NCBI RefSeq assembly: GCF_003594935.2
Contig: NZ_CP043343.1
Span: 62,001-126,000, forward strand
Source of the DNA: Enterobacter huaxiensis
GTDB lineage: Bacteria > Pseudomonadota > Gammaproteobacteria > Enterobacterales > Enterobacteriaceae
Length of the DNA stretch: 64,000 bases
Direction: 5' to 3'
Positions 56,880-64,000 of the stretch are shown here, in pieces. The translations under genes and the position numbers were made by a program. Under the pieces are notes generated by a model, which was not told the DNA's origin, did no database searches, and was given only the letters and a program-made list of their open reading frames with translations. How positions within the stretch are numbered: position 1 is the stretch's first letter; each line of letters begins with the position of its first letter.

Positions 56880-57550
56880 AGTACTGCGGGGGTGAATAGA
56901 ACCGATCCCAGGTATGCGCTTCAGCGCATGGGAGGCGCTTAGCGCCGGAGACCCCCGCAGCGAAGCGAGGACGAAAAAAGCGTTACGGCTTCAGCCGTAA
57001 TTACCTGTCTACCCTGCTAAGCCATAACCCACTTAAAACCACATAGAAGCATTTATGCGCCATCGGAGTGGTCACGACAAGGCGTAGCCGCAGTCGGGGC
57101 GTATCTCCGCGTTAGCGGGCCGTCAGGGACGCTTACGGGCGTGTACTCAAAACCTCCAGCGATACTACTAACAGCCACACAGGAACTAGTTACAACATCC
57201 ATTATTAAAAGCGATGGTGTTCCGGGCCTTCGGCCCGGGCGCGGCCGCTTTTCAGTGGTGAGTCCCGGCTCAGGCGTTACCGCTGTGCACAGGACTAAAC
57301 TGTGGCTTGAGAGGGGCTTCGGGTTTCAGTTACTGCTGAGGGGCTTCAGGTGGAGAAGGTAGTCTGTACATTTGAATGTTGTAACTACAATTATCCCCGG
57401 AATTACATACGAACAGGTAATCTTTTTAAAAGAATGAAGTTACAGGTAGTTTAAAAGAGTACTTGCAGCCTGGATGGGCTGCGTTTAGCAGCTAATTTGT
57501 AAGGTCTCTTGCAGTTAAGTGTGGATAAGAAATTCTCGATCTGGTTAGCA
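56880..57550 (-). other. Origin-like non-coding region with a DnaA box and hairpins
   Basis: No gene is supported here. It contains a perfect DnaA box (TGTGGATAA, 57520-57528). Several compact hairpins follow: ATGCGC-TTCA-GCGCAT (56914-56929), GGCGC-TTA-GCGCC (56934-56946), TTACGGC-TTCA-GCCGTAA (56983-57000) and CCGGGCC-TTC-GGCCCGG (57222-57238). RepFIIA plasmids have their oriR with a DnaA box downstream of repA. Here hipBA separates this region from repA. Its identification as oriR is an inference. Confidence 0.5.
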
Positions 57551-57551
57551 A

Positions 57552-57577
57552 GAAAAACGACCTCTTTTTTGAGGCCG
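57552..57577 (-). terminator. Terminator of hipA
   Basis: On the minus strand GGCCTC-AAAAAA-GAGGTC is followed by G and TTTTTC, a short stem with a T run, 8 bases after the hipA stop. Confidence 0.55.
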
Positions 57578-57584
57578 TGATAAC

Positions 57585-58850
57585 TCATTTGGGTCGCATA
57601 TCAGCAATATTTTCGTTTATGCGATTTTGAATATAACTGATTGTATCTTCGGTTACTTTTCCGGGAAGTAAGTCACGGCATTTCGCGGAAAATGTGGTGG
57701 CCACAGTAGAAATCTGCTCAATTAGCTCGTCTACCTGATCCATCTCTAGCTCAGCCTCCCGGGTTCCAAGAGCAATCAGATGCTTGCGTTCTATGTTGAG
57801 CGCTTCCCCCATGACATCCATCTGATGATACCCGCCAGGCCCATCGCAGAAAGTAATGTCAAATGCCGGCGCAAGCGACCAGTTCCCCTCCTGAGACATC
57901 AGGTAGGCAAAGTTTTTGGGATGATCATCCCGGTTATTAAATATGACATTGAATACAACGCGCTCGAATGCTCGTTTTTTTTCCCTGATATCATTCGTGC
58001 AGAGCTGAGTCGCCCTGATGAAGTTTGCATAGTCCATGGAGCCCGGGACCTGATAATTTGCACCTGTGAAGGCCGCGAGGCTTTGCATCGGGACTTTCAT
58101 TTCTCTTTCTCTGTCGAATCGCCGACTTGCAAAAGCCGCTTGTCCGTCAGGTAATTCAAAATACCTGGTTTCTGGCGTTTCAATCCCACATTCTCGCAGG
58201 CACTGAGAGTAGACCATTTCTACAGCACAAACTTCGGGGTGTTCCTGCCTGGCAGGAAACTTAATTAGCCATGGTTCAAGTTTCTGTGAAGGTATCGTTG
58301 TAAACTCATCCGTCACAGAGTGGCGATACAGCAGAGCTTTTGGGCGAGCTCCCTGTGGGGAACCCCCCATAAGTAAGAGCCGGTTGAGAAACTCCCCTCC
58401 TTCGCCTTTAAGTACTTCCTGAACCTCCGCAGCTAGCTGGCTAACCGGGATGTCTTCCTGAACAGATGTAACATCCGGTGACACCGGCTGATAAGACATC
58501 GCCCCCATAGCATTACTGCCGATATAGGTGAGTCGTTCAAGGGGACCGATTCTTGCAATGTTAAGTCCGCGTTTACGAAACAATCTATCCATGAGCAGCA
58601 TCCCCCACCCATCTGGCAGGGAGTCGTAAACCGGTCCAGGAAGCCCTAACTGGTGCAGAGGGAAATCACTCCGGAGTTTCGGGCCAGCCAGTGGTAGCGT
58701 ATAGCTTGCGAGTTCCAGCCCTTTTTTTTGTGCTTCAGGACTATATTCGAAAACGATCACCGGTCGACCTGTCAACGCTGTCGTCGTGGCTAACGTTCCC
58801 CAACGCCAGTGCTCTCCCCAGCCATCATAAAAAACATCAACACTAATCAT
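57585..58850 (-). CDS. hipA: HipA-family serine/threonine kinase toxin
   Basis: A 421-residue HipA. It has the N-terminal subdomain (LPDGWGMLLMD), the Gly-rich loop region (MGGSPQGARPK), the ATP-binding lysine segment (EPWLIKFPA), the catalytic loop NNRDDHPKNFAYL and the metal-binding Asp in LAPAFDITF. HipA kinases phosphorylate targets such as glutamyl-tRNA synthetase and cause growth arrest. All key residues are present. It overlaps hipB by 8 bases, so the pair is translated together, the usual toxin-antitoxin layout. On a plasmid it probably promotes maintenance. Confidence 0.92.
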   Translation of the reverse strand: MISVDVFYDGWGEHWRWGTLATTTALTGRPVIVFEYSPEAQKKGLELASYTLPLAGPKLRSDFPLHQLGLPGPVYDSLPDGWGMLLMDRLFRKRGLNIARIGPLERLTYIGSNAMGAMSYQPVSPDVTSVQEDIPVSQLAAEVQEVLKGEGGEFLNRLLLMGGSPQGARPKALLYRHSVTDEFTTIPSQKLEPWLIKFPARQEHPEVCAVEMVYSQCLRECGIETPETRYFELPDGQAAFASRRFDREREMKVPMQSLAAFTGANYQVPGSMDYANFIRATQLCTNDIREKKRAFERVVFNVIFNNRDDHPKNFAYLMSQEGNWSLAPAFDITFCDGPGGYHQMDVMGEALNIERKHLIALGTREAELEMDQVDELIEQISTVATTFSAKCRDLLPGKVTEDTISYIQNRINENIADMRPK

Positions 58851-59163
58851 TTTTTAAACTCTTATTTCTGATGCGCTTCCGGGTTAACGTGGATTCATAT
58901 CGGCGGAGATCGTCCAGACTTTCAAGCTTTGGTTTGAACAGTGATTCCAGCTCCTCGGTCCGGCCAAGGATCATTGCTACACGAATAATATTCTCAAAAC
59001 TGGTATTTTTACCCGATTCCAGGTTGGATAATGTACTCACACCAATACCAGCCCGCTTTGCCAGCTCGGACTGAGTCATTTGTTGGTTGATCCTTTCTGT
59101 ACGTAACCGGTCGCACAGGAGTAACGCTATTTCATCTGGTTTGGTTAAAGATAAATCCAACAT
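58843..59163 (-). CDS. hipB: HipB-family antitoxin (Xre HTH)
   Basis: A 106-residue protein with an Xre helix-turn-helix (MTQSELAKRAGIGVSTLSNLESGKNTSFENIIRVAMILG) and a basic C-terminal tail. HipB neutralises HipA and represses the operon. A TATAAT-like -10 is visible upstream on the minus strand (in GGTATAATTCC, about 59208-59220). The E. coli TATCC-N8-GGATA operator is not seen. Confidence 0.88.
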   Translation of the reverse strand: MLDLSLTKPDEIALLLCDRLRTERINQQMTQSELAKRAGIGVSTLSNLESGKNTSFENIIRVAMILGRTEELESLFKPKLESLDDLRRYESTLTRKRIRNKSLKND

Positions 59164-59326
59164 ATTGTGTTTTATCTCTCATTATTCAACATAAGCAACA
59201 TTATATTGGAATTATACCACAAGCGTTCACGGCGGTGAAACAACTGGCGATGAAGCGGTTTTAATTGAAAGGATGCTGAGGTTTTAAGTTTCGGAAAGAC
59301 GGTAATACCTGTTGCGCTACTGGTCC

Positions 59327-60187
59327 CTATGATACTACTGAAAGACTACGTGCCAGCAACATCCTCTCCTTAACTCTGCGTTTTATTTCATTGCGCAACG
59401 TTGGAAGGTCTGAGACAAACAGGCCCTTTGCTATCTCCTTTGTAAGCTCCTTCCTGACGCGTTCAGAAATCTGACGAAAAGTAAGTTGGGCTTCTTTACG
59501 GCTTTTGTTTCTTTTCTCACCATACGCCTTACGGACAAGTCTGTATTCTCTGAATCGTTTACGAAATGCTTGCCAGGCAATGGAGATAAGTTCACCAAAA
59601 TTTATTCGGGTCTTTCCTTGCTTCATCCGCTGCAAATTCAGATACTCAGCACGACTTTTGCGAACAGACTCAAGAACTTCAGGCGAAACATCAAGCGCCT
59701 CGAACAAACGGGGGGCAAAAGTAATATCCGTCGGCAAATAACAACCAATCTCAGGGTCATACTCCGTCCGGTAAGTTATCAGCCCAAGTTCTTCAGCGAG
59801 ATACTGCAACGCTCGTGTCGCCCGGCATATCGATAACGTGCCATTGCAGGATTCAGTAAGTAGCCCACATTCCGAGGCAAGTGTCGTCATAGTCGCATTG
59901 ACCCTGTTTGCCAGTGGATCATAATGGAAGCAGAGTCCCTGAAGTAATGCGTCAATTGCCCGGCGCCTCAGTACGGGTGGTTTTCTTTTACGGGTGCCAT
60001 TAGCTCTGGTTGCTGCTACCAAAACTGAAAAGATAAAGGTATCCGTAAACCCCGAGACTTTGGACATCAGTTTTATATTAAATGGTAAAGTACGTTTAGG
60101 CGTCTGTGTTCCCTTTTTAAAAGGTACTGTAAAAACCGGGAAAGGGTTATGAACCTGTACATAAGTTGAGCGGATAACCTTATCCAT
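59327..60187 (-). CDS. repA: RepFIIA/IncFII-family replication initiator
   Basis: A 286-residue RepA. The conserved block RRRAIDALLQGLCFHYDPLANRV..TLA.ECGL, then LSICRATRALQYLAEELGLITY.TEYDPEIGCYLPTDIT, and a basic C-terminus (RVRKELTKEIAKGLF, EIKRRVKERMLLARS) are those of IncFII RepA proteins. It binds oriR and starts replication in cis. AAGGAG (minus strand, 60197-60202) lies inside the upstream leader frame, whose stop overlaps the repA start. Translation is therefore coupled and controlled by the antisense RNA. Confidence 0.93.
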   Translation of the reverse strand: MDKVIRSTYVQVHNPFPVFTVPFKKGTQTPKRTLPFNIKLMSKVSGFTDTFIFSVLVAATRANGTRKRKPPVLRRRAIDALLQGLCFHYDPLANRVNATMTTLASECGLLTESCNGTLSICRATRALQYLAEELGLITYRTEYDPEIGCYLPTDITFAPRLFEALDVSPEVLESVRKSRAEYLNLQRMKQGKTRINFGELISIAWQAFRKRFREYRLVRKAYGEKRNKSRKEAQLTFRQISERVRKELTKEIAKGLFVSDLPTLRNEIKRRVKERMLLARSLSVVS

Positions 60188-60257
60188 TAGCCAGCACTCC
60201 TTTGTCAGACACTACGTGCTCAATAATCAACCAATGCTCTTGTAATACCTTCTCCAT
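60180..60257 (-). CDS. repA leader peptide (Tap-like, 25 aa)
   Basis: A 25-codon frame with a strong GGAGG site (60266-60270) encodes MEKVLQEHWLIIEHVVSDKG-type sequence. Its TAA overlaps the repA start (ATGGATAA). In IncFII plasmids translation of such a leader (tap) is required for repA translation and is what the antisense RNA blocks. Confidence 0.75.
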   Translation of the reverse strand: MEKVLQEHWLIIEHVVSDKGVLANG

Positions 60258-60346
60258 GGATGTAGCCTCCGTATGTTGTGTTCACAAGCAACAGCATCCG
60301 ACCCCGCTTATTTTTCCTGGTAGAAAAGTGGTAAGCGGGGTTTTTT
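60255..60346 (+). ncRNA. CopA/Inc-type antisense RNA region
   Basis: On the strand opposite repA, just upstream of its leader, CCCCGCTTA (60302-60310) pairs with TAAGCGGGG (60332-60340), followed by TTTTTT. This is the stem-loop plus terminator expected at the 3' end of a CopA-type antisense RNA, with a TTTCCTGG-containing loop arm. The 5' end and promoter are not certain. It would set copy number and incompatibility. Confidence 0.7.
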
Positions 60347-60387
60347 ATTTGCTCGCTTATTCATTTGAAATCATTCTGTGATGAAGA

Positions 60388-60930
60388 TCAGTACCCGAGG
60401 ATCCAATTAATTCCTGTGTCCCATCGGGACTGCCAGTGGTCTAAATAGCGGCTGGCTATCTCCGGCATCTCGCGAATAACGAGTACATTTTCGGAATTTG
60501 TGCGGGCCCCGGCGCGGGTATAGTTGAAGCTTCCGGTTTCCACCGTGTGACCGTCCACAATGATGACCTTGTCATGCATGATGGCGTAGCGAGCGTTTGT
60601 GCGAAGCGATATGCCGGCTCCCGCCACCAGGTTCATGGCCGCCGCACTGACTTTGTTCCGGTTCCCCTTCTCGTCCAGCACTATCTTCACGTCCACGCCG
60701 CGACGATGTGCATCCATCAGCGCCCGCACTACTTCGGGTGAAGTGAAGGAGTATCCCATCATACGGATGCTCTCCCTGGCAGAGCTGATTGTGCTCAGTA
60801 CCAGCTCTAGCGCGCCTCCTTCAGGGGAAAATGCCGTCTGTATTGAGGGGGATGCCGTCGCCGGCAGGGCAACGCTCAGGACGCAGCAGGCCAGGCCGGA
60901 CAGCGCCAGCCTGCGTAATGAATAACGCAT
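60388..60930 (-). CDS. Periplasmic phospholipase-D-family nuclease (Nuc-like)
   Basis: A 180-residue exported protein with a signal peptide (cleavage after TAS) and a single PLD catalytic HKD motif (HDKVIIVDGHTVETGSFNYTRAGARTNSEN). This matches the Nuc endonuclease of IncN plasmid pKM101 and its relatives between repA and finO on IncF plasmids. Such enzymes act as dimers on DNA. GAGGT precedes the ATG. Confidence 0.9.
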   Translation of the reverse strand: MRYSLRRLALSGLACCVLSVALPATASPSIQTAFSPEGGALELVLSTISSARESIRMMGYSFTSPEVVRALMDAHRRGVDVKIVLDEKGNRNKVSAAAMNLVAGAGISLRTNARYAIMHDKVIIVDGHTVETGSFNYTRAGARTNSENVLVIREMPEIASRYLDHWQSRWDTGINWILGY

Positions 60931-61038
60931 AAAACCTCAGGATGTCAGTTAAGAAGGACGTTCTTCAGAAACGCCGGGCGCGGGGAAAATCGCTTTTCCC
61001 CGATGGCCGGGGTTGGACAACGACGCCATGCGGAGGCG

Positions 61039-61713
61039 TCAGGCCGTGTGCTGTTTTTGTTCGTACTCAGCCTTGCGCTGAAGGCGGGCGTGTTCCTGCT
61101 CTCTTCGCCTGGCGGCAAAATCCGCCTCATCTGCCGTCACCCTGGCAACCGGCTGGCCGTCAATATCGATGCGCCACGCGCCCTGCGTCATGCCCTCGAG
61201 GTACACATCCGAGCGGGTAATGGCGCTCAGGCAGCGCTTAAGCTTTTTGACCGACATATCCAGACTGCGGCTGCGCATGTCCTCAATCATCGCCGCCCGG
61301 ATATTTATCGCCAGCGGGCGCGGTCGCCCGTTCGTTATCAGGGCGGGCCAGCAGCGCGCAATCTCCGTTACAGCCTCTTCCAGCGTCATCAGGCTGCGGT
61401 ACTTTGGCTCCGGCGGCGGCTTGCGCTTTGCGGCCCGCCGGGCCTCGCGCTCCTGCGCCTGCTGCTCTGCCCACAGCCTGGCCTTCTCCAGGTAGCGCGC
61501 CTTTTTAGCGGCAGCCCGCTCGGCCTTCTCTTTCTCTTCCTGTTCCTGGTTTTTTAACTTCCAGGCGGGCGGCTGGCTCACCACCACCGTCTTTTTACGC
61601 GTCACGGACCTGACCGGCTCGCCTGGCCCGCCAGTGCGCGGCGTACTGTTCTCACTCACATCCGACGTAGGCTTTCGCCGCAGCGTCAGCTTAGGGCGTT
61701 GTTCCTCTGTCAT
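61039..61713 (-). CDS. finO: Fertility inhibition protein FinO
   Basis: A 224-residue basic RNA chaperone. It has a highly charged N-terminal helix region (KEKAERAAAKKARYLEKARLWAEQQAQ) followed by the FinO/ProQ core (ALITNGRPRPLAINIRAAMIEDM.. SVKKLKRCLSAITRSDVYLEGMTQGAWRIDIDGQPV). FinO protects FinP antisense RNA and helps it pair with traJ mRNA, repressing transfer. The ATG at 61713 has AGGAG upstream. It is longer than F FinO mainly in the N-terminal arm. Confidence 0.92.
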   Translation of the reverse strand: MTEEQRPKLTLRRKPTSDVSENSTPRTGGPGEPVRSVTRKKTVVVSQPPAWKLKNQEQEEKEKAERAAAKKARYLEKARLWAEQQAQEREARRAAKRKPPPEPKYRSLMTLEEAVTEIARCWPALITNGRPRPLAINIRAAMIEDMRSRSLDMSVKKLKRCLSAITRSDVYLEGMTQGAWRIDIDGQPVARVTADEADFAARRREQEHARLQRKAEYEQKQHTA

Positions 61714-61747
61714 TTCAGACTCCTGTATTTCCCTGTACTTCTCATGA

Positions 61748-62485
61748 TTACATCGCAATTAGCCCTAACGCGGCAAGATGCACCGCATAGAACAGCGGAA
61801 AGAATTCGCGTGGCCAGAACCTCGGCACCATATTGCAGGTGCGGCTCAGTACCGTCAGCGTTACCCCCGGAATAATGAGTCCCGCGACGGCCATGGACGT
61901 CCCGTCCCCGGCATTCAGCGCCAGCATCGTCAGGGCAAGGCAGCACGCCAGCCCCGTGCGCGTGGTACGCCTCCCAGTCATGAACACGCCGCAGGCGAGG
62001 AGCAGCATCATCACACCGGCAATACCGTAGCTCGCACCCGAAAACGGCAGCCAGACCAGAACCAGCATCACGGACAGCGGCCACACCTGAGGCCCGTGCG
62101 CCTGCATGAGGCGCAGCGCCTGCCCGCTCACCGCGAAGGCAAACAGGATATTGCCCGCGTCCGGGCGCAGCCCCGCCAGTATCCACCCGCCCTGCGCCAC
62201 GACGGCCCAGATCCAGAGCCTGTTCAGCGACCGCTGGCGCACGGCCGGACGTCGGGCAAGGTTCATTGCCCACACCAGGCCAAACAGCGGAAACGCCCCG
62301 CGGCCGGCGAGGCGCAGCCATTCGCTGTCCAGGCCGAACAGCAGGCTGACGTGGTCAGCCACCATCAGAACCAGCGCCACGGTCTTGATAAGGTCAGTCT
62401 GTCCGGGCGTCCAGATAACCAGCCGCTGCAGCCAGCAGTCGGCCACCACGATCAGAGGGAAAAAAGGATTATCTTCTGCACGCAT
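61748..62485 (-). CDS. traX: TraX pilin N-acetylase
   Basis: A 245-residue polytopic membrane protein with GQTDLIKTVALVLMVADHVSLLFGLDSEWLRLAGRGAFPLFGLVWAMNL, the TraX signature. It continues with about six hydrophobic segments to a CNMVPRFWPREFFPLFYAVHLAALGL end. TraX acetylates the N-terminus of mature F pilin. Its start overlaps the traI stop (TGATG), showing operon coupling. Confidence 0.92.
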   Translation of the reverse strand: MRAEDNPFFPLIVVADCWLQRLVIWTPGQTDLIKTVALVLMVADHVSLLFGLDSEWLRLAGRGAFPLFGLVWAMNLARRPAVRQRSLNRLWIWAVVAQGGWILAGLRPDAGNILFAFAVSGQALRLMQAHGPQVWPLSVMLVLVWLPFSGASYGIAGVMMLLLACGVFMTGRRTTRTGLACCLALTMLALNAGDGTSMAVAGLIIPGVTLTVLSRTCNMVPRFWPREFFPLFYAVHLAALGLIAM

Positions 62486-64000
62486 CAGTCGCCTCCCAGC
62501 GTCTTTTCACGTTCCAGCACGCGCACCGTCTCGCGCTCCACCTGCTGCAGGCGGTCGCGCTGCACGTTTTCGTGCGCCACCCTGGTCACCGCCTCGTCCC
62601 GGGCGCGAACGTCCGGACTTTCAGGCAGCGTGACGTCCGCAGCCCGCTCACGGGTTTTGCCTTCGCTCAGCTCGCGCGCCAGCTCCCGGACCGCACCGGC
62701 AGCATCTTCAGCCTTCTCACTCCCGCGCGCCAGCTCGCGCACCGCATCTTCCGCACGCTTCTCAAGCTCGCGCCGCTGCAGCGCCTCAAGCGCCTGCTGT
62801 GCCAGCACCTCCGGCGGAATTTTCTCGCCGTGCTGCGTGCCCGTTGCGTCAGGTACACCGTCGGCCCATATACGCCCGCCGGTGATGGCGCCCGGATTCC
62901 ACGGACGCCCTTCGGCGTCGCCAATCCGCACCACCACGCCGCTGTTCGGGTTCTCCCGCGCCAGCCGCACGCCCTCTTCCATATCGCGTGCCATCAGCGA
63001 CTCGCCGTTCCGGCTGGTCTGCAGCCCGGCAAAGGCCGCATCCTCGCTGCCCATCACCCGGCCCTCGCCGCCAAGCCCCTGAAGCTGCCCGCCTCCGGAG
63101 GTCAGGGTGCTCAGCCAGACGCCCGCCTGCCTGCCGTTGCGGTCAAAGGCGGGCAGCGCCACGTGCGGCTGCGGGTATTTTCGGCCCGGCGAGATAAATT
63201 TTGCCATCGTGCTCTCAGGCTTCAGCCCCGCCTGGCGAAGCGCGGCGCGTCCGGCCGGGACCTCGCCCAGGTTTTTTGCCGTCGCCGTCAGGCGGGCGGC
63301 GTTCGCCACCGCGCGGTCGTTGCGCGGCTCCACGATGTCGTGTGCGGTGCTTTTCGCCTGCGATTTTTCCATGGCGGCCACCCACTTCTCGCGATTGTCG
63401 GTGTAGACCTGCGCGTGCTGCTTCATGCGGCTCAGCGCCACGTAGGCCGACTCGAAGCTCACCATCTGCTTACGCCCGCCGTCCGTGCCCTGCAGGGATA
63501 TGGAAAACGGTTCGCTTGCACCCTGGGCGCCGTTGACAGTCACGGCGTAGGCGAGATCAATGTGCTGCTCCGCGCGCTCCGCCGACGGGTTGACCGTGCG
63601 GGTCTGTTTCCCGTCCGTCAGCGTGACGCTGTCACCTTTGATATCGCTGACCGTCCAGACGCTGTTGGCCACAAAGCCACGCTCGTTGTCGCTTTTTGAA
63701 AAGCGCATCCGGTCGCCCGGCGAGACGGCGATGGTGTCCGGCCGGTACAGCGTGACGCCCTCGGTCGCCGCCTGCGCGGGTGAAAGGCTGCGGGTGTTCC
63801 CCTGCGCGTCCTTCAGCGTCACCAGGTGTGCGTCCTTATCCAGCGCCTCTATTCTGAAGTAGGTGTTGTCCAGCAGGACCATGCTGCTGCCGTGGGCCTG
63901 CCAGGTGTCCATTCGCCTCAGCTCGCCGTCGCGGACGTTTGCCGGCGTCAGCACCGGAACAGTCGCTTCTTTCTCGCCCAGCTCCCCCGCCTCACGACGC
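62485..64000 (-). CDS. traI: Conjugative relaxase/helicase TraI, C-terminal part
   Basis: The frame is open to the window end, so about 505 C-terminal residues are seen. They include VLTPANVRDGELRR, the DRMRFSKSDNERGFVANSVWTV segment, the helicase-end block HIDLAYAVTVNGAQGA..FESAYVALSRMKQHAQVYTDNR and the C-terminal domain (ISPGRKYPQPHVALPAFDRNG, GVVVRIGDAEGRPWNPGAITGG). It ends with an Arg/Glu-rich tail EKTLGGD as in F TraI. The relaxase and most helicase motifs lie beyond the window. TraI nicks at oriT and unwinds the transferred strand. Confidence 0.95.
   Translation of the reverse strand, partial: RREAGELGEKEATVPVLTPANVRDGELRRMDTWQAHGSSMVLLDNTYFRIEALDKDAHLVTLKDAQGNTRSLSPAQAATEGVTLYRPDTIAVSPGDRMRFSKSDNERGFVANSVWTVSDIKGDSVTLTDGKQTRTVNPSAERAEQHIDLAYAVTVNGAQGASEPFSISLQGTDGGRKQMVSFESAYVALSRMKQHAQVYTDNREKWVAAMEKSQAKSTAHDIVEPRNDRAVANAARLTATAKNLGEVPAGRAALRQAGLKPESTMAKFISPGRKYPQPHVALPAFDRNGRQAGVWLSTLTSGGGQLQGLGGEGRVMGSEDAAFAGLQTSRNGESLMARDMEEGVRLARENPNSGVVVRIGDAEGRPWNPGAITGGRIWADGVPDATGTQHGEKIPPEVLAQQALEALQRRELEKRAEDAVRELARGSEKAEDAAGAVRELARELSEGKTRERAADVTLPESPDVRARDEAVTRVAHENVQRDRLQQVERETVRVLEREKTLGGD

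Noticed and set aside
61778..63699. Long plus-strand open frames opposite traX and traI
   Set aside because: They mirror GC-rich tra genes with clear homology on the minus strand; their Arg/Pro/Ala-rich translations are typical shadows.

Overview
This window looks like part of a conjugative IncF-type (RepFIIA-like) plasmid from a member of the Enterobacterales, probably associated with plants or insects (an Enterobacter, Kosakonia, Pantoea, Klebsiella or similar lineage; the species cannot be named from the sequence). The right end carries the classical F-plasmid order read leftwards: traI (3' part), traX, finO, a phospholipase-D-type nuclease, then a RepFIIA replicon with antisense-RNA region, leader peptide and repA. 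A hipBA toxin-antitoxin pair and an hha-like regulator follow. The rest is a patchwork of accessory gene islands separated by decayed insertion sequences and Tn3-family remnants.

Layout. 1-1.6 kb: 3' part of an EvgS/BvgS-type hybrid sensor kinase and a DUF1090 protein. 1.6-4.7 kb: a parE relic, an IS91-like relic and an IS3-family element. 5.2-25.9 kb: an AT-rich chaperone-usher fimbrial island. It holds a major pilin, chaperone, usher, two minor pilins, two two-domain adhesin candidates and many regulators: two LuxR-type proteins with Cys pairs, a ToxR/ToxS-like overlapping pair and an IprA-like winged-helix protein. A 6.7 kb nest of IS elements (11.0-17.7 kb) has split the pilus operon from its adhesins. 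26-34.2 kb: a ColE1-like scrap, an IS200/IS605 element whose TnpA carries nine copies of a 9-bp repeat, a diguanylate cyclase, a second parE scrap and a decayed Tn3-family transposon. 34.2-38.6 kb: a CSS-motif EAL phosphodiesterase, a LysE-type exporter, a broken SMR gene, and IS3 and IS1 relics. 38.9-41.5 kb: rhamnogalacturonate lyase plus a KdgM-type porin, a pectin-scavenging pair. 42.5-45.5 kb: a large autotransporter. 45.5-55.2 kb: small or decayed genes, then a chitin-attack region containing a phage-type lysozyme, a divergent LysR regulator, a holin-like protein, an LPMO and a GH18 chitinase. 55.2-64 kb: enzyme remnants and the plasmid backbone.

The accessory genes share a theme of attachment (fimbriae, autotransporter), cyclic-di-GMP control of attachment, and attack on host polymers (rhamnogalacturonan, chitin). 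The most interesting system is the chitin region. Neither the chitinase nor the LPMO has a recognisable Sec signal, and they sit beside a holin-like gene and near a signal-less endolysin and a LysR regulator. This is the gene content expected of a holin/endolysin-dependent (type 10-like) secretion pathway, here on a plasmid and partly bounded by Tn3-family terminal repeats.
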